Shown piece by piece: positions 51,068 through 60,629 of a DNA stretch of 64,000 nucleotides. The stretch is from Bacteroidota bacterium (lineage in GTDB: Bacteria; Bacteroidota; Bacteroidia; Chitinophagales; Chitinophagaceae), in the NCBI GenBank assembly GCA_018266775.1, contig JAFDZS010000015.1, positions 248,001 through 312,000 of the forward strand, read 5' to 3'. The position numbers and the translations under genes were made by a program. The notes under the pieces were generated by a model, which did no database searches, had not been told where the DNA came from, and worked only from the letters and a program-made list of their open reading frames with translations. Numbering within the stretch: position 1 is the stretch's first letter; each line of letters opens with the position of its first letter.

Positions 51068-53509
51068 ATGCAGGTTATTAAATTCGGAGGCAGTTCAGTA
51101 GCATCTGCTGAGAACATCAATAAAGTAGTACAAATTGTTACAAAAAAATCCGGTACAGAAAAATTAGCTGTTATCGTTTCTGCATTAGGAGGCATTACTG
51201 ATCTCCTGTTGCAATGTGCCCATCTTGCTGCAACAGGCAACGAAGCATATAAAAACACCATGCAGGAAATTGAAAGCCGGCACCTGAATACAGTAAAAGA
51301 ATTATTGCCGGTAACTCAACAAAGCAGTGTACTGAGTGCGGTTAAAAAAATGTGCAACGAAATAGAAGATATCTGCAATGGTATTTACCTGCTGGGCGAA
51401 TTATCTGACCGCACAAAAGATAAAATTGTAAGTTATGGCGAATTGCTTTCCTCACAAATCATCGCAGCAAGGTTTAAGGCTGCGGAACTGGATGTACAAT
51501 GGAAAGATTCGCGTGAGCTGATACAAACCGACAGCAACTTTGGCGCAGCCCTGGTTGATTTTAATGTAACAAACAGCAATATCGCTGCCTATTTTTCAGG
51601 CAGTAATCATTTGCTTTTTATTTTACCTGGTTTTATTGCAACCGATGCTCATGGCATTACAACCACATTGGGCAGGGGTGGTTCTGATTATACTGCTGCT
51701 ATCATTGCCGGTGCAGTAAATGCATCGGTACTGGAAATATGGACAGATGTTTCGGGTATGATGACTGCAGATCCGAGAATTGTTACAAACATTAAATTGA
51801 TTCCCAAAATATCTTACCAGGAAGCAATGGAATTATCGCACTTTGGCGCCAAAGTAATTTATCCGCCAACCATACAGCCTGTAATGAGCAAAAATATACC
51901 GGTGTGGGTGAAGAATACCTTTGCGCCTGAGGATGAAGGCACCGTGATACAAAATGAAGCGATGAAGAACGGTAATGCTATCCGTGGCATTTCCAGCATC
52001 AGCAAAATTTCATTGATCAGCCTGGAAGGCAGCGGCATGGTGGGCATACCGGGCTTCAGTAAACGATTATTTGAAGCGCTGGCCAATTATAAAATTAATG
52101 TGATCCTGATTACACAAAGTTCTTCTGAACATTCAATTTGTGTTGCAATAGATTCTGTGAATGCGGTACAGGCTAAGAAAGCTGTAGACGGTGCATTTGC
52201 TTATGAAATTGAAACCAAAAAAGTAGAGCCGCTTTTTGTGGAGAATGACCTGGCCATTGTTGCAGTGGTGGGTGATAACATGAAGAGCCATACCGGTATT
52301 GCCGGAAAAATGTTCAGCGCAATGGGAAAGAATGGCGTGAACATCCGTGCCATTGCGCAGGGATCTTCAGAAAGAAATATTTCTGCTGTGATTGCAGTGG
52401 CAGACGTTACCAAAGCAGTGAATGTATTGCATGAAGCATTTTTTGAAACCACGTACAAGCTGGTGAATTTATTTATTGCAGGAGCGGGTAATGTAGGTGG
52501 TAAATTATTGGCGCAACTGCACCAGCAGTTGGATTACCTGAAAAAAAGTTTGCGGCTGAATGTAAGAGTGGTGGGGCTTGCTAATAGTAAGAAGGCATTG
52601 CTGAGTGATGAGGGTATTGATTTGAGTAATTGGAAAGCATTGCTTGCAGATGCACCGGCATCAACACTGGGTGAATACATCAACAATATCATCAATAAAA
52701 ATTTGCGCAACACCATTTTTGTAGATGTTACTGCAAGTGATGTGGTGGCGAACTGTTACAATCAATTGCTTCAAAAAAGTATTGGTGTGGTGGCCTGTAA
52801 TAAAGTGGCGTGTTCATCAGCTTACAGTTATTATCATCAATTGAAAGACAGTGCACGGGAATTTAACGCAAAGTTTTTGTTCGAAACCAATGTGGGCGCA
52901 GGTTTGCCGGTTATCGGTACACTGAATGACCTGGTCAGCAGCGGGGATAAGATCAATAAAATGCAGGCCGTGTTAAGTGGCACCCTCAACTTTGTATTCA
53001 ATAATTATGATGGAAAAAAATCTTTTGCCTCTGTGGTACGCCAGGCCCAGGAGGAAGGTTACACTGAACCCGACCCACGCCTGGATTTAAGTGGTAAAGA
53101 CGTAATGCGCAAGATCATGATCCTGGCAAGGGAAAGCGGTGAGCAAATAGAGATGGATGACATTGCCAATAATTCCTTTATGCCTGAAAGTTGTATGCAG
53201 GGATCTGTTGAAGATTTTTATGCAGAAATGGAAAAACAGGAAGAACACTTTAAAGCAATTTATGAAGCCGCCGCAGCCAAAGGCAACAAGTTGAAATTTG
53301 TGGCTGCTTACGAAAATGGAAAAGCAGCTGTTGGTTTACAGCACATCAATCCTGAGCACGATTTTTATCATTTATATGGAAAAGATAACATTGTGCTGTT
53401 CTACACCAACCGTTATCCTGAACAACCTTTGGTGGTGAAGGGGGCAGGTGCTGGTGCAGAAGTAACCGCGAGTGGCGTGTTTGCAGACATCATCAGGGCG
53501 ACGGCATAG
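51068..53509 (+). CDS. thrA: Bifunctional aspartokinase / homoserine dehydrogenase
   Basis: First and third steps of threonine synthesis from aspartate. Starting at ATG 51068 (MQVIKFGGSSVA) gives 813 residues; an upstream TTG at 50987 would add an unlikely leader. Domains: aspartokinase (1-290; KFGGSSVA, TTLGRGGSDYTAA), two ACT domains (about 310-455; SLEGSGMVGIPG, AVVGDNMKSHTGI), then homoserine dehydrogenase (about 460-810; LFIAGAGNVGGKLL, ETNVGAGLPVIGTLNDL, SGTLNFVFNNYDG, GYTEPDPRLDLSGKDVMRK). The ACT region probably mediates threonine feedback. First gene of thrABC, preceded by a Thr/Ile leader. Confidence 0.96.
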   Translation: MQVIKFGGSSVASAENINKVVQIVTKKSGTEKLAVIVSALGGITDLLLQCAHLAATGNEAYKNTMQEIESRHLNTVKELLPVTQQSSVLSAVKKMCNEIEDICNGIYLLGELSDRTKDKIVSYGELLSSQIIAARFKAAELDVQWKDSRELIQTDSNFGAALVDFNVTNSNIAAYFSGSNHLLFILPGFIATDAHGITTTLGRGGSDYTAAIIAGAVNASVLEIWTDVSGMMTADPRIVTNIKLIPKISYQEAMELSHFGAKVIYPPTIQPVMSKNIPVWVKNTFAPEDEGTVIQNEAMKNGNAIRGISSISKISLISLEGSGMVGIPGFSKRLFEALANYKINVILITQSSSEHSICVAIDSVNAVQAKKAVDGAFAYEIETKKVEPLFVENDLAIVAVVGDNMKSHTGIAGKMFSAMGKNGVNIRAIAQGSSERNISAVIAVADVTKAVNVLHEAFFETTYKLVNLFIAGAGNVGGKLLAQLHQQLDYLKKSLRLNVRVVGLANSKKALLSDEGIDLSNWKALLADAPASTLGEYINNIINKNLRNTIFVDVTASDVVANCYNQLLQKSIGVVACNKVACSSAYSYYHQLKDSAREFNAKFLFETNVGAGLPVIGTLNDLVSSGDKINKMQAVLSGTLNFVFNNYDGKKSFASVVRQAQEEGYTEPDPRLDLSGKDVMRKIMILARESGEQIEMDDIANNSFMPESCMQGSVEDFYAEMEKQEEHFKAIYEAAAAKGNKLKFVAAYENGKAAVGLQHINPEHDFYHLYGKDNIVLFYTNRYPEQPLVVKGAGAGAEVTASGVFADIIRATA

Positions 53510-53561
53510 TGGTACAATAAAATATTTTGGCAAAGCCAATGAAAATTAAATCATCGCACAG

Positions 53562-54497
53562 ATGAATACAAAGAAAAAAATCCGGATACTGGCACCGGCC
53601 ACCATTGCCAACCTGGTTTGCGGGTTTGATATTTTGGGTTTGGCCATTAATCACCCCCAGGATGAAATGTACCTGGAGGTGAGTAATGAGCCTGGGCTTC
53701 GTATAACACATACCGATAGGTATAATTTGCCCACTGAACCGGCAAAAAATGTTGCCGGTGCTGCATTGCTTGCGTTGATGGAAGAATATGGAGATGCAGG
53801 TTTGGGATTTGATCTTACGATCAACAAAATCATCAAACCCGGCAGTGGCCTGGGTTCCAGCGCCGCCAGTTCTGCAGGTGCAGTAGTGGGCGCAAATTAT
53901 TTGCTGAACAACCACTTCAGTAAAATGGATTTGGTGCGTTTTGCCATGAATGGTGAAAAGGTAGCCAGCGGTGTTAAACATGCGGATAATATCACACCCT
54001 GCATTTACGGTGGGGTAACATTGATCCGTTCTATTTTTCCCCTGGATATTGTGTCATTATCTGCACCGCCCATGTATGTAACCGTAGTGCATCCGCAGAT
54101 TGAAGTAAAAACTTCTGATGCAAGGCAAATATTGCGCAAAGAAGTACAACTGAAAGATGCGATCAAACAATGGGGGAATATTGCAGGGCTGGTGGCCGGG
54201 TTTCTTCAAAATGATTATGAATTGATCGGGCGCAGTTTGGAAGATGTGATTATTGAACCAATCCGCAGTATCCTGATTCCCGGTTTTGATGATGTAAAAA
54301 AGTTATGCAAAGAAGCAGGCGCATTAGGCGGTGGCATCAGCGGCAGCGGTCCCTCTGTTTTTATGCTGAGTAAGGAAGAAACAACGGCAAGAGCAGTGGA
54401 GCAAATTATGAAATCGGTATATGATAAAATTGGTGTGGACTATCATGTGCACGTTACCACACTGAACACAGAAGGGGTTTGGGTGAAGGAAGTATGA
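53562..54497 (+). CDS. thrB: Homoserine kinase
   Basis: Phosphorylates homoserine to O-phosphohomoserine. The 311-residue GHMP kinase shows ATIANLVCGFDILGLAI at the N-terminus, the ATP loop KPGSGLGSSAASSAGAVVGA, and the C-terminal GGGISGSGPSVFMLS motif. Length is typical. It lies 52 bp after thrA and 86 bp before thrC in the same operon. Confidence 0.95.
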   Translation: MNTKKKIRILAPATIANLVCGFDILGLAINHPQDEMYLEVSNEPGLRITHTDRYNLPTEPAKNVAGAALLALMEEYGDAGLGFDLTINKIIKPGSGLGSSAASSAGAVVGANYLLNNHFSKMDLVRFAMNGEKVASGVKHADNITPCIYGGVTLIRSIFPLDIVSLSAPPMYVTVVHPQIEVKTSDARQILRKEVQLKDAIKQWGNIAGLVAGFLQNDYELIGRSLEDVIIEPIRSILIPGFDDVKKLCKEAGALGGGISGSGPSVFMLSKEETTARAVEQIMKSVYDKIGVDYHVHVTTLNTEGVWVKEV

Positions 54498-54583
54498 AAC
54501 GGGAATGGTGAATAGGGTTTTGCTGAAACGATAGTATAAAATTGACAGGTAAACTAATTAACTAATTAACAAATGAACAAGGG

Positions 54584-55885
54584 ATGCAATTTTACAGTCT
54601 GAATAAAAAATCGCCAAACGTTAATTTTAAAGATGCCACCATTAATGGGCAGGCACCAGATAAAGGCTTGTATTTTCCAGAACGTATTCCGCAATTGAAG
54701 AAGGAATGGATAGCAAATATTGCCAACATCAGCAATGAAGATATTGCTTATGAAGTGATCAAGCCTTATGTAGGCGATACCATTAAAGCGGATGATTTAT
54801 ACCAGATCGTTAAAGAAACGGTTAATTTCCCCATACCATTGGTGCAGGTAAATGAAAATATGTCATCATTGGAATTATATCATGGTCCAACGCTGGCGTT
54901 CAAAGATGTTGGCGCAAGGTTTATGAGCCGATGTCTTGGGTATTTTGTTAAAGGCAGTGATAAAAAAGTTACAGTATTAGTGGCTACGAGTGGTGATACG
55001 GGCGGTGCAGTTGCCAACGGATTTTATGATGTGGAAGGAGTGGAAGTAGTGATCCTGTATCCATCCGGGAAAGTAAGCAGCGTACAGGAAAAGCAATTGA
55101 CAACGCTGGGAAAAAATATTCATGCGTTGGAAGTGCAGGGTAATTTTGATGATTGCCAGCAAATGGTGAAAGCAGCATTTCTTGATGAAGACTTGAATCA
55201 GCATTTATTCTTAACCTCTGCCAATTCCATTAATGTAGCCCGGTGGCTGCCACAACAGTTTTATTATTTTTTTGCGTATAAGCAATGGCGTGAAAAAGAT
55301 CAGCCGCCGGTAATTTGTGTGCCCAGCGGCAACTTTGGAAATATCTGTGCGGGGCTTTTGGCCAACGCATCTGGTTTACCGGTGGAGCGTTTTATTGCTG
55401 CCACCAATGCCAATGATGTGGTACCGCAGTATTTTGCCACGCAACACTATGCACCAAAGCAGGCTGTGGCCACTATCAGTAATGCGATGGATGTAGGCAA
55501 CCCCAGCAATTTTGTACGCATTATGGAACTGTTTCAGCAGCAATACAGCAATCTCATTGCCAAAGTAAGCAGCGCAGGTGTTACTGATGTTGTAACGAAA
55601 GAAACGCTGTTATCGGTCTTTAAAAAATATCAATACCTCTGCGATCCGCATGGTGCGGTAGCCTTTCGGGTGCTGGAAGATTACCTGGAAATACATCCCG
55701 GACAAAAGGGAATCTTTTTAGAAACAGCACACCCGGTAAAGTTTTACGATATAGTGGAACCCATTATTGAACAGTCCGTAGCTATTCCGGATGCAGTACA
55801 GCAACAATTAAAACTGGAAAAGAAAAGCACGGTAATAAAAGCTGAGAATGAGGTGTTGAAAGCCTATCTGCTGGGCAAAAACTAA
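54584..55885 (+). CDS. thrC: Threonine synthase
   Basis: PLP enzyme converting O-phosphohomoserine to threonine. The 433-residue protein has NVNFKDATINGQAPDKGLYF, the PLP lysine in HGPTLAFKDVGARFM, ATSGDTGGAVANGF, SANSINVARWLPQ and CVPSGNFGNICAG. This is the longer, E. coli-like form. It completes thrABC; the convergent gliding-type gene ends only 4 bp beyond it. Threonine made here can feed IlvA for isoleucine. Confidence 0.96.
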   Translation: MQFYSLNKKSPNVNFKDATINGQAPDKGLYFPERIPQLKKEWIANIANISNEDIAYEVIKPYVGDTIKADDLYQIVKETVNFPIPLVQVNENMSSLELYHGPTLAFKDVGARFMSRCLGYFVKGSDKKVTVLVATSGDTGGAVANGFYDVEGVEVVILYPSGKVSSVQEKQLTTLGKNIHALEVQGNFDDCQQMVKAAFLDEDLNQHLFLTSANSINVARWLPQQFYYFFAYKQWREKDQPPVICVPSGNFGNICAGLLANASGLPVERFIAATNANDVVPQYFATQHYAPKQAVATISNAMDVGNPSNFVRIMELFQQQYSNLIAKVSSAGVTDVVTKETLLSVFKKYQYLCDPHGAVAFRVLEDYLEIHPGQKGIFLETAHPVKFYDIVEPIIEQSVAIPDAVQQQLKLEKKSTVIKAENEVLKAYLLGKN

Positions 55886-55889
55886 TCAT

Positions 55890-58370
55890 TTACCTGATCA
55901 AAATAAAAGTTCCTTTTTGCTGGAAGACGGTACCTTTGTAGTCTACTGCCTGTAAGGTATATACGAAGGTGTTGGTGTCCTGCGGCGTCCCCTTGAATGT
56001 GCCGTCCCAGCCTTCGCCCGCCCGCTGCGTCTGGTACATCAATTGTCCAAAACGGTTATAAATCCGGAAAAAATCTAATTGTTTTATTCCTGCAAGGATT
56101 GGCCTTAATACATCATTCACGCCATCATTGTTCGGCGTAAATGCGTTGGGGACAAAAACACTGGGCCCGGTCTTAAACACTCTTACCACAACATCATCAG
56201 AGGCTGAACAACCAATAGCATTGGTAACGGTTAAGGTATACGTAATGTAGTAATAGCCATTAAGTATCTCTTCAGTTAAAACTGCTGTTGGTTGCAGTAT
56301 AGTAGTATTGTTTAACCCTGTTGGTGGCGACCATAAATAACTGGTGATGGAATTATCTGCACTGCCTTGCAAAACCAATGGCTGGCCAATAACAACACTT
56401 GTGTCATTGCCAGCATTTACTGCAATTTCAGGCAATACTTTAACCCGGAATGTATCTTTTAATGTGTTGGGGCAACCTGCATTTGATATGGATAGTATAT
56501 AAAGACTGGAAACATTTGGTGTAGCCGTTACCGTTAATGCTGCCGGCAAGGTGCTTATTGTTCCGCTGCTGCTTCCGGTTAATGGTTGAGAATGGATCCA
56601 GCTGTAACTGGTACCTGTGGTAATCAGTGCATTTAATTTTGCAGCAGTGCTGTAACAGATTGATGTATCAGCGGGATCGATTGTAGCCCGTGGGAAGGGT
56701 ACATTATAGTAGGTAATTTTTGCTGCTGCACCGGTATCTGCCGGGCAAACTCCACTCTTCACTATCACCCTGTATTGAACTGATGCGTTTACATTACTGC
56801 CGTTTATTGCATAAGATAAATCAGTTTTAACGGGGTTAAAACCATTCCAGGAAATTCCACCGTCAAGCGATGATTGCCAGTTGAGTACATTGCCGGTACT
56901 GCCAATGACATTAAGGATGGTATTGGAGGTTTGGCTTAAACAGATATCTGATGTGGCAGGGCTCAGGGCACCGCCTGCACTTTTTGGATCAACTATTATA
57001 GTAGCTGCTGTACTGCTGTCTGCCGGGCAGGTGGGGCTGGTAACCACTAATGCCTTAAACATAGTAGTCGTGTTGAGATTGCCTGCTGCATAAGTGTTGC
57101 TGGTATTGGCTATTGTTTGCCAGCTTGCGCCGTTGTTTGTGGACGACAGCCATGATACGACATTGCCCGAATTACCTGTCAGCGTCAGCAGGGTGGAATT
57201 GGATGCAGCGCAAACCGTACTGCCGCCATTGACCGTTCCGGGAGAGCCGGGTGTGTTTACCGTTACCTGCAAGGTATCATATAAATCGGCACAACTGTTT
57301 TGTTCATGCGCAATTATTGAACCGCTCTGGTTGTTGGGTTTAACCACAACAATGTTGGAGTCCTGGCCGGAAACAACTGTCCATCCTGAAGGAATGGTCC
57401 AGTTATAAGTGGCACCGGCAAGTGCGGGTATGGAATAGGTTTGTGTGCTGTTGGCGCAAATAGTGCTGTTGCCTGAAATCTGTAAACCGGCACAAATATT
57501 ACGTAGTGCGATATACACATAGGAGAAGTGGCCACCCGGTACACAGTTATCTGCTTCAAAAGTTAAGGTTACCGTTTGTCCCCGGTAGGGTGCCAGGTCA
57601 AGCGTTACTTCACGCCAGTCTTTATAATAAACCCTGTAACCCGATTCATTCGGGTTGCCGTTATTGTTAGGAGTCGGTACACCGCTGAGGGTGAAACCCT
57701 GCCTTCTTGCTGCTGCCGTATCTAATGTGGCGCCACCCCCGCCGGTATTAACATCGTCCAGGGTTGGAAGGTTGTATTGCGGAGATGCGCAGGATATAAT
57801 CCCGGCACTGGTTTTCAGGGTTACTGTGATCAACGGTTGTTGTGAAGTAATATGCGAACCATTTTCCAGCACCATGGCATAGGCATAAGTGATAGTGTAA
57901 GGTTGCACTACAGCACTGGTGGGTACATCTATGGTATACGTAATGCCACGGATATAACCACCTCCGGCACCACCGCCACCGCCCTGCGTAATAGAAGTGG
58001 AGCCCAGTTTGACCGAGTAATTATATTGATAACCATTTATAGTTGGAATAGTGGGGAAAAAGCCAAAAGGATCGAGTCCGTTGGCAGTAATAACATTAAT
58101 GCCTGTGTTATTGTTGGCATATTCCGGAATAGTGGTTGCGCCTAATGTACCCAGTGGTAATGGCGAAGTGGTATTATAAGTTCTTAAAATGGCTGAAGGC
58201 CCGTTACCGCTTTTGTTATTTCCCGTATATGCACCCCAGTTAGTTAGATTAGTGAAACCAAAATTAAAATTGGGTGGGCAAGCCTGCGCCTGTGCAAAAG
58301 CCTTTTGTGTAAAAGCCTGCGCCGTAATAAACAGCAAAAAAACAATACATCGGTACGACTTGTACATCAT
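55890..58370 (-). CDS. Secreted multi-domain protein with gliding-motility-type C-terminal domain
   Basis: An 826-residue protein exported through Sec (signal about 1-27, ending KAFAQAQA) and then probably the type IX system. The last 90 residues match the gliding motility-associated C-terminal domain: FVPNAFTPNNDGVNDVLRP, FRIYNRFGQLMYQT, GWDGTFKG, FVYTLQAVDYKGTV. The middle consists of repeated beta-sandwich units, including a PKD/Ig-like pattern (YNWTIPSGWTVVSGQDSN; SWLSSTNNGASWQT; NWQSSLDGGISWNG). An N-terminal region of about 280 residues may bind a ligand. The target is unknown; adhesion or surface display is inferred. Confidence 0.88.
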   Translation of the reverse strand: MMYKSYRCIVFLLFITAQAFTQKAFAQAQACPPNFNFGFTNLTNWGAYTGNNKSGNGPSAILRTYNTTSPLPLGTLGATTIPEYANNNTGINVITANGLDPFGFFPTIPTINGYQYNYSVKLGSTSITQGGGGGAGGGYIRGITYTIDVPTSAVVQPYTITYAYAMVLENGSHITSQQPLITVTLKTSAGIISCASPQYNLPTLDDVNTGGGGATLDTAAARRQGFTLSGVPTPNNNGNPNESGYRVYYKDWREVTLDLAPYRGQTVTLTFEADNCVPGGHFSYVYIALRNICAGLQISGNSTICANSTQTYSIPALAGATYNWTIPSGWTVVSGQDSNIVVVKPNNQSGSIIAHEQNSCADLYDTLQVTVNTPGSPGTVNGGSTVCAASNSTLLTLTGNSGNVVSWLSSTNNGASWQTIANTSNTYAAGNLNTTTMFKALVVTSPTCPADSSTAATIIVDPKSAGGALSPATSDICLSQTSNTILNVIGSTGNVLNWQSSLDGGISWNGFNPVKTDLSYAINGSNVNASVQYRVIVKSGVCPADTGAAAKITYYNVPFPRATIDPADTSICYSTAAKLNALITTGTSYSWIHSQPLTGSSSGTISTLPAALTVTATPNVSSLYILSISNAGCPNTLKDTFRVKVLPEIAVNAGNDTSVVIGQPLVLQGSADNSITSYLWSPPTGLNNTTILQPTAVLTEEILNGYYYITYTLTVTNAIGCSASDDVVVRVFKTGPSVFVPNAFTPNNDGVNDVLRPILAGIKQLDFFRIYNRFGQLMYQTQRAGEGWDGTFKGTPQDTNTFVYTLQAVDYKGTVFQQKGTFILIR

Positions 58371-58721
58371 CTTCTGTGCGGTATTTCTGTTGGCGAAAAT
58401 GGTCTTTTTATATTGATCTTTTAAACAACGGTCTTTCTTTTTACATCCGGTTAACGTAATAGCTGGTTTACTTCATACAGCTATCATCAATTACTTCCTG
58501 TATTATTTGTTAAAGCCTTTAACAAACAACTTGTCAGTTTGTTGTGTTCTTACTCTATTACTAAGATAGAGTACAATTTTTATATGATGGTTGGGCATAG
58601 CATAAATTTTTGCTGTTGATGACGCAGATCATGGAACAGATACGTACAAAATAAAATCTGCTGCCCGGTATCGCTGGCTGCTGCGGATTTTTGTCTGTAC
58701 CCGACAGTAAAAATGTTCAGC
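58371..58721. other. 351-bp gene-free stretch with a short palindrome
   Basis: Upstream region of the gliding-type gene and downstream of the lipoprotein gene. TTTGTTAAAG-C-CTTTAACAAA (58506-58526) is a near-perfect 10-bp palindrome, and ACAAAC/GTTTGT pairs lie beside it. No clear -33/-7 promoter was found on either strand. Confidence 0.5.
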
Positions 58722-59171
58722 CTATTGCCTTCTGAAGGAATACTGGTAAGACGATGTGGCATAATACATGAAGCCATCCAGCCTGTCGCTGCTTCTCTTA
58801 AACGATGCTTCATCAAACACCCAGTCTATAAAACGGTTGGCAGTAAAATTGGCCAGGTTGATACGCAAAACCAGGTAGTTTCTTTGCGAATAGTTACCAT
58901 AATCATCGTAAAAGTAACCATACTGGTAATGCATGGACCAATAGCCGTTGAGTGTAACAGTATCGGTATACGTTGCCGTGCCATTATCATAAAACCGAAA
59001 TAGCCCAACGGTATAATCAGACCCCACGTGAGAGTTGCTGAGGAACCTTCGTTTCACTACGTCATCCAGTTTCCAGGTGCCAACGATTTTACTTTCAGGA
59101 TTTAATTTTGCGCAGGAAGAGAATGCAATTAAAGCTGTGCATAAAAGCACGCAGGAGTATAAATGTTTCAT
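58722..59171 (-). CDS. Lipocalin-like lipoprotein, unknown function
   Basis: A 149-residue protein from ATG 59171 with a lipoprotein signal (LLCTALIAFSSC, Cys20). The mature part (ESKIVGTWKLDDVVKRRF, LFRFYDNGTATYTDTVTLNG, YWSMHYQYG) has the G-x-W start and strand pattern of lipocalin-like proteins common in Bacteroidota. Function unknown; probably outer-membrane anchored. The frame extends upstream to 59222, but the lipobox position supports the later start. Confidence 0.65.
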   Translation of the reverse strand: MKHLYSCVLLCTALIAFSSCAKLNPESKIVGTWKLDDVVKRRFLSNSHVGSDYTVGLFRFYDNGTATYTDTVTLNGYWSMHYQYGYFYDDYGNYSQRNYLVLRINLANFTANRFIDWVFDEASFKRSSDRLDGFMYYATSSYQYSFRRQ

Positions 59172-59284
59172 ACAGGAAGTTTTTGTGTATAGTACAAAAA
59201 GGATTCCGGTATTGTTATGCACTGATAAATTAGAGGAATATTAACAGGGTGGGGATGTCACTTTGTTGCTTTTACGGCATTAAG

Positions 59285-59854
59285 CTAACTCTTGATGATG
59301 ATGTCGAACGTTTGTAATAAAGATGTAACATCCGGGTAAGCAAACGACGCTTTCCTGATACTGTTGTTTAACGGGTTGATGGTATATTGAAATGCAGTAC
59401 TGAAATCTGCTTTATCTAAAACGGTATTTTCAAAATGGGCATTGAATAAATCGCAGGCAATGAATGATGCACCGGTGGCATCACAGGCAGTAAAATCTGC
59501 TTCATGTAAAATACAATTGTCGAAAATAGTATGCCTGATCTTTGCTCCATGAAATGAACTGCTGTGCATGGCGCAGTTTTTAAAACGTATGAGCAGGCCG
59601 AGTGGATTGGCATCTTCAAAATGTACACCCAGTAATTTGCAGTCTGTAAATATGATATCACGCAAAGCTGTTTTCTCCAGTTTGCACATACTTAAATTGC
59701 AACTGTTAAAAGTGCAATCAATAAAAATGATGCCACTGATGTCACAGTCAAAAAAATTACAGTGATTGAATGTACAGTTTTCGTACTCCGCAACCGGCAG
59801 GGGAGTTTTGGCAAAATCGCTGGTGTCAAAAATTTGTCCCTCGGTTAACTGCAT
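59285..59854 (-). CDS. Pentapeptide-repeat protein
   Basis: A 189-residue protein from ATG 59854 (MQLTEGQIFDTSDF) composed largely of five-residue repeats with central Phe/Leu and frequent Cys: CTFNHCNFFDCDISGIIF, CTFNSCNLSMCKLEKTAL, FDNCILHEADFTACDATG. The repeats predict a right-handed quadrilateral beta-helix over about residues 25-165. Members include DNA-mimicking gyrase protectors of the Qnr/McbG type, but many have unknown roles. The high Cys content suggests a cytosolic protein. No resistance function should be assumed. Confidence 0.82.
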   Translation of the reverse strand: MQLTEGQIFDTSDFAKTPLPVAEYENCTFNHCNFFDCDISGIIFIDCTFNSCNLSMCKLEKTALRDIIFTDCKLLGVHFEDANPLGLLIRFKNCAMHSSSFHGAKIRHTIFDNCILHEADFTACDATGASFIACDLFNAHFENTVLDKADFSTAFQYTINPLNNSIRKASFAYPDVTSLLQTFDIIIKS

Positions 59855-59972
59855 TTGATTCTCTATTAAAAAAAATGTACTTGTATACAATAATTATGAA
59901 AAGGAAAGTATCCGCTCCAGGTATTGCTCCAACTTTCAACCATCAACATTCAACTTTCAACCACATAAAATT

Positions 59973-60578
59973 TTACCCTTTCCTTTTTATTCCGCAACCC
60001 ACGCTGCGGCTTTCTTTATAACTTACTTCTTTGCCCGCCAGCATTTCATCAACGGCTTCTTTCAGGTGGTGGCGTTTTACATGATCAGGGTCTGATGGAT
60101 TATCATCAATAGCGCCGTGGTACACCAGTTTCAGTTCCTTATTAAATAAAAAACATTCCGGTGTTCGGCTGGCGCCAAACGCATCTGCCAAAACATTATT
60201 TTTATCTACTGCGTAATTCCACTGGTAACCCTGTTCTCTGGCATATTGCTTCATCGCCTCAAAGCTATCCTCATCGCCGCGTTGCCCTTCGTTACTGTTC
60301 AGTACAATAAAACCTATATTATGACTGATGGCATATTTTGCCATTTCAATAGTCCGCTCCTGGTTTTTGATTACATAAGGGCAGCTATTACAGCTGAACA
60401 TTACCAGTATCCCGTTATCATTTTTTACTTCCTTAAGTGTGATTTCTTTCCCGGAAATATCCATCAGCTTTACATCGCTTTTTGGCATGGTGCTGCCAAT
60501 GGGGAGCGATGTGTTGTATGTGAATGCCAGCATTGCGCTAACGGCTGCGGCAACGGCTATGCAATATATCTTTTTCAT
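59973..60578 (-). CDS. Exported thioredoxin-like redoxin
   Basis: A 201-residue protein with signal peptide (1-19). The thioredoxin fold carries the CxxC motif in MFSCNSCPYVIKNQERT, then FIVLNSNEGQRGDEDSFEAM, VLADAFGASRTPECFLFNK (cis-Pro) and LVYHGAIDDNPSDPDHVKRH. This is the AhpC/TSA-like redoxin type with a CPY motif, found with signal peptides in many Bacteroidota. Role in periplasmic thiol redox is likely; the partner is unknown. The Cys in SVGCGIKRKG at the C-terminus may also participate. Confidence 0.85.
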   Translation of the reverse strand: MKKIYCIAVAAAVSAMLAFTYNTSLPIGSTMPKSDVKLMDISGKEITLKEVKNDNGILVMFSCNSCPYVIKNQERTIEMAKYAISHNIGFIVLNSNEGQRGDEDSFEAMKQYAREQGYQWNYAVDKNNVLADAFGASRTPECFLFNKELKLVYHGAIDDNPSDPDHVKRHHLKEAVDEMLAGKEVSYKESRSVGCGIKRKG

Positions 60579-60629
60579 AAAAAAAGGTTTTTATAAAATT
60601 AAAAAACAGCCAGCCGGAAGAAAAGCCGT

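Noticed and set aside
53493..53981. 162-codon minus-strand frame over thrB
   Set aside because: Antisense to homoserine kinase, with no recognisable features.
59285..59854. Pentapeptide protein as a quinolone-resistance determinant
   Set aside because: The repeat class alone does not imply gyrase protection, and no resistance context is present.
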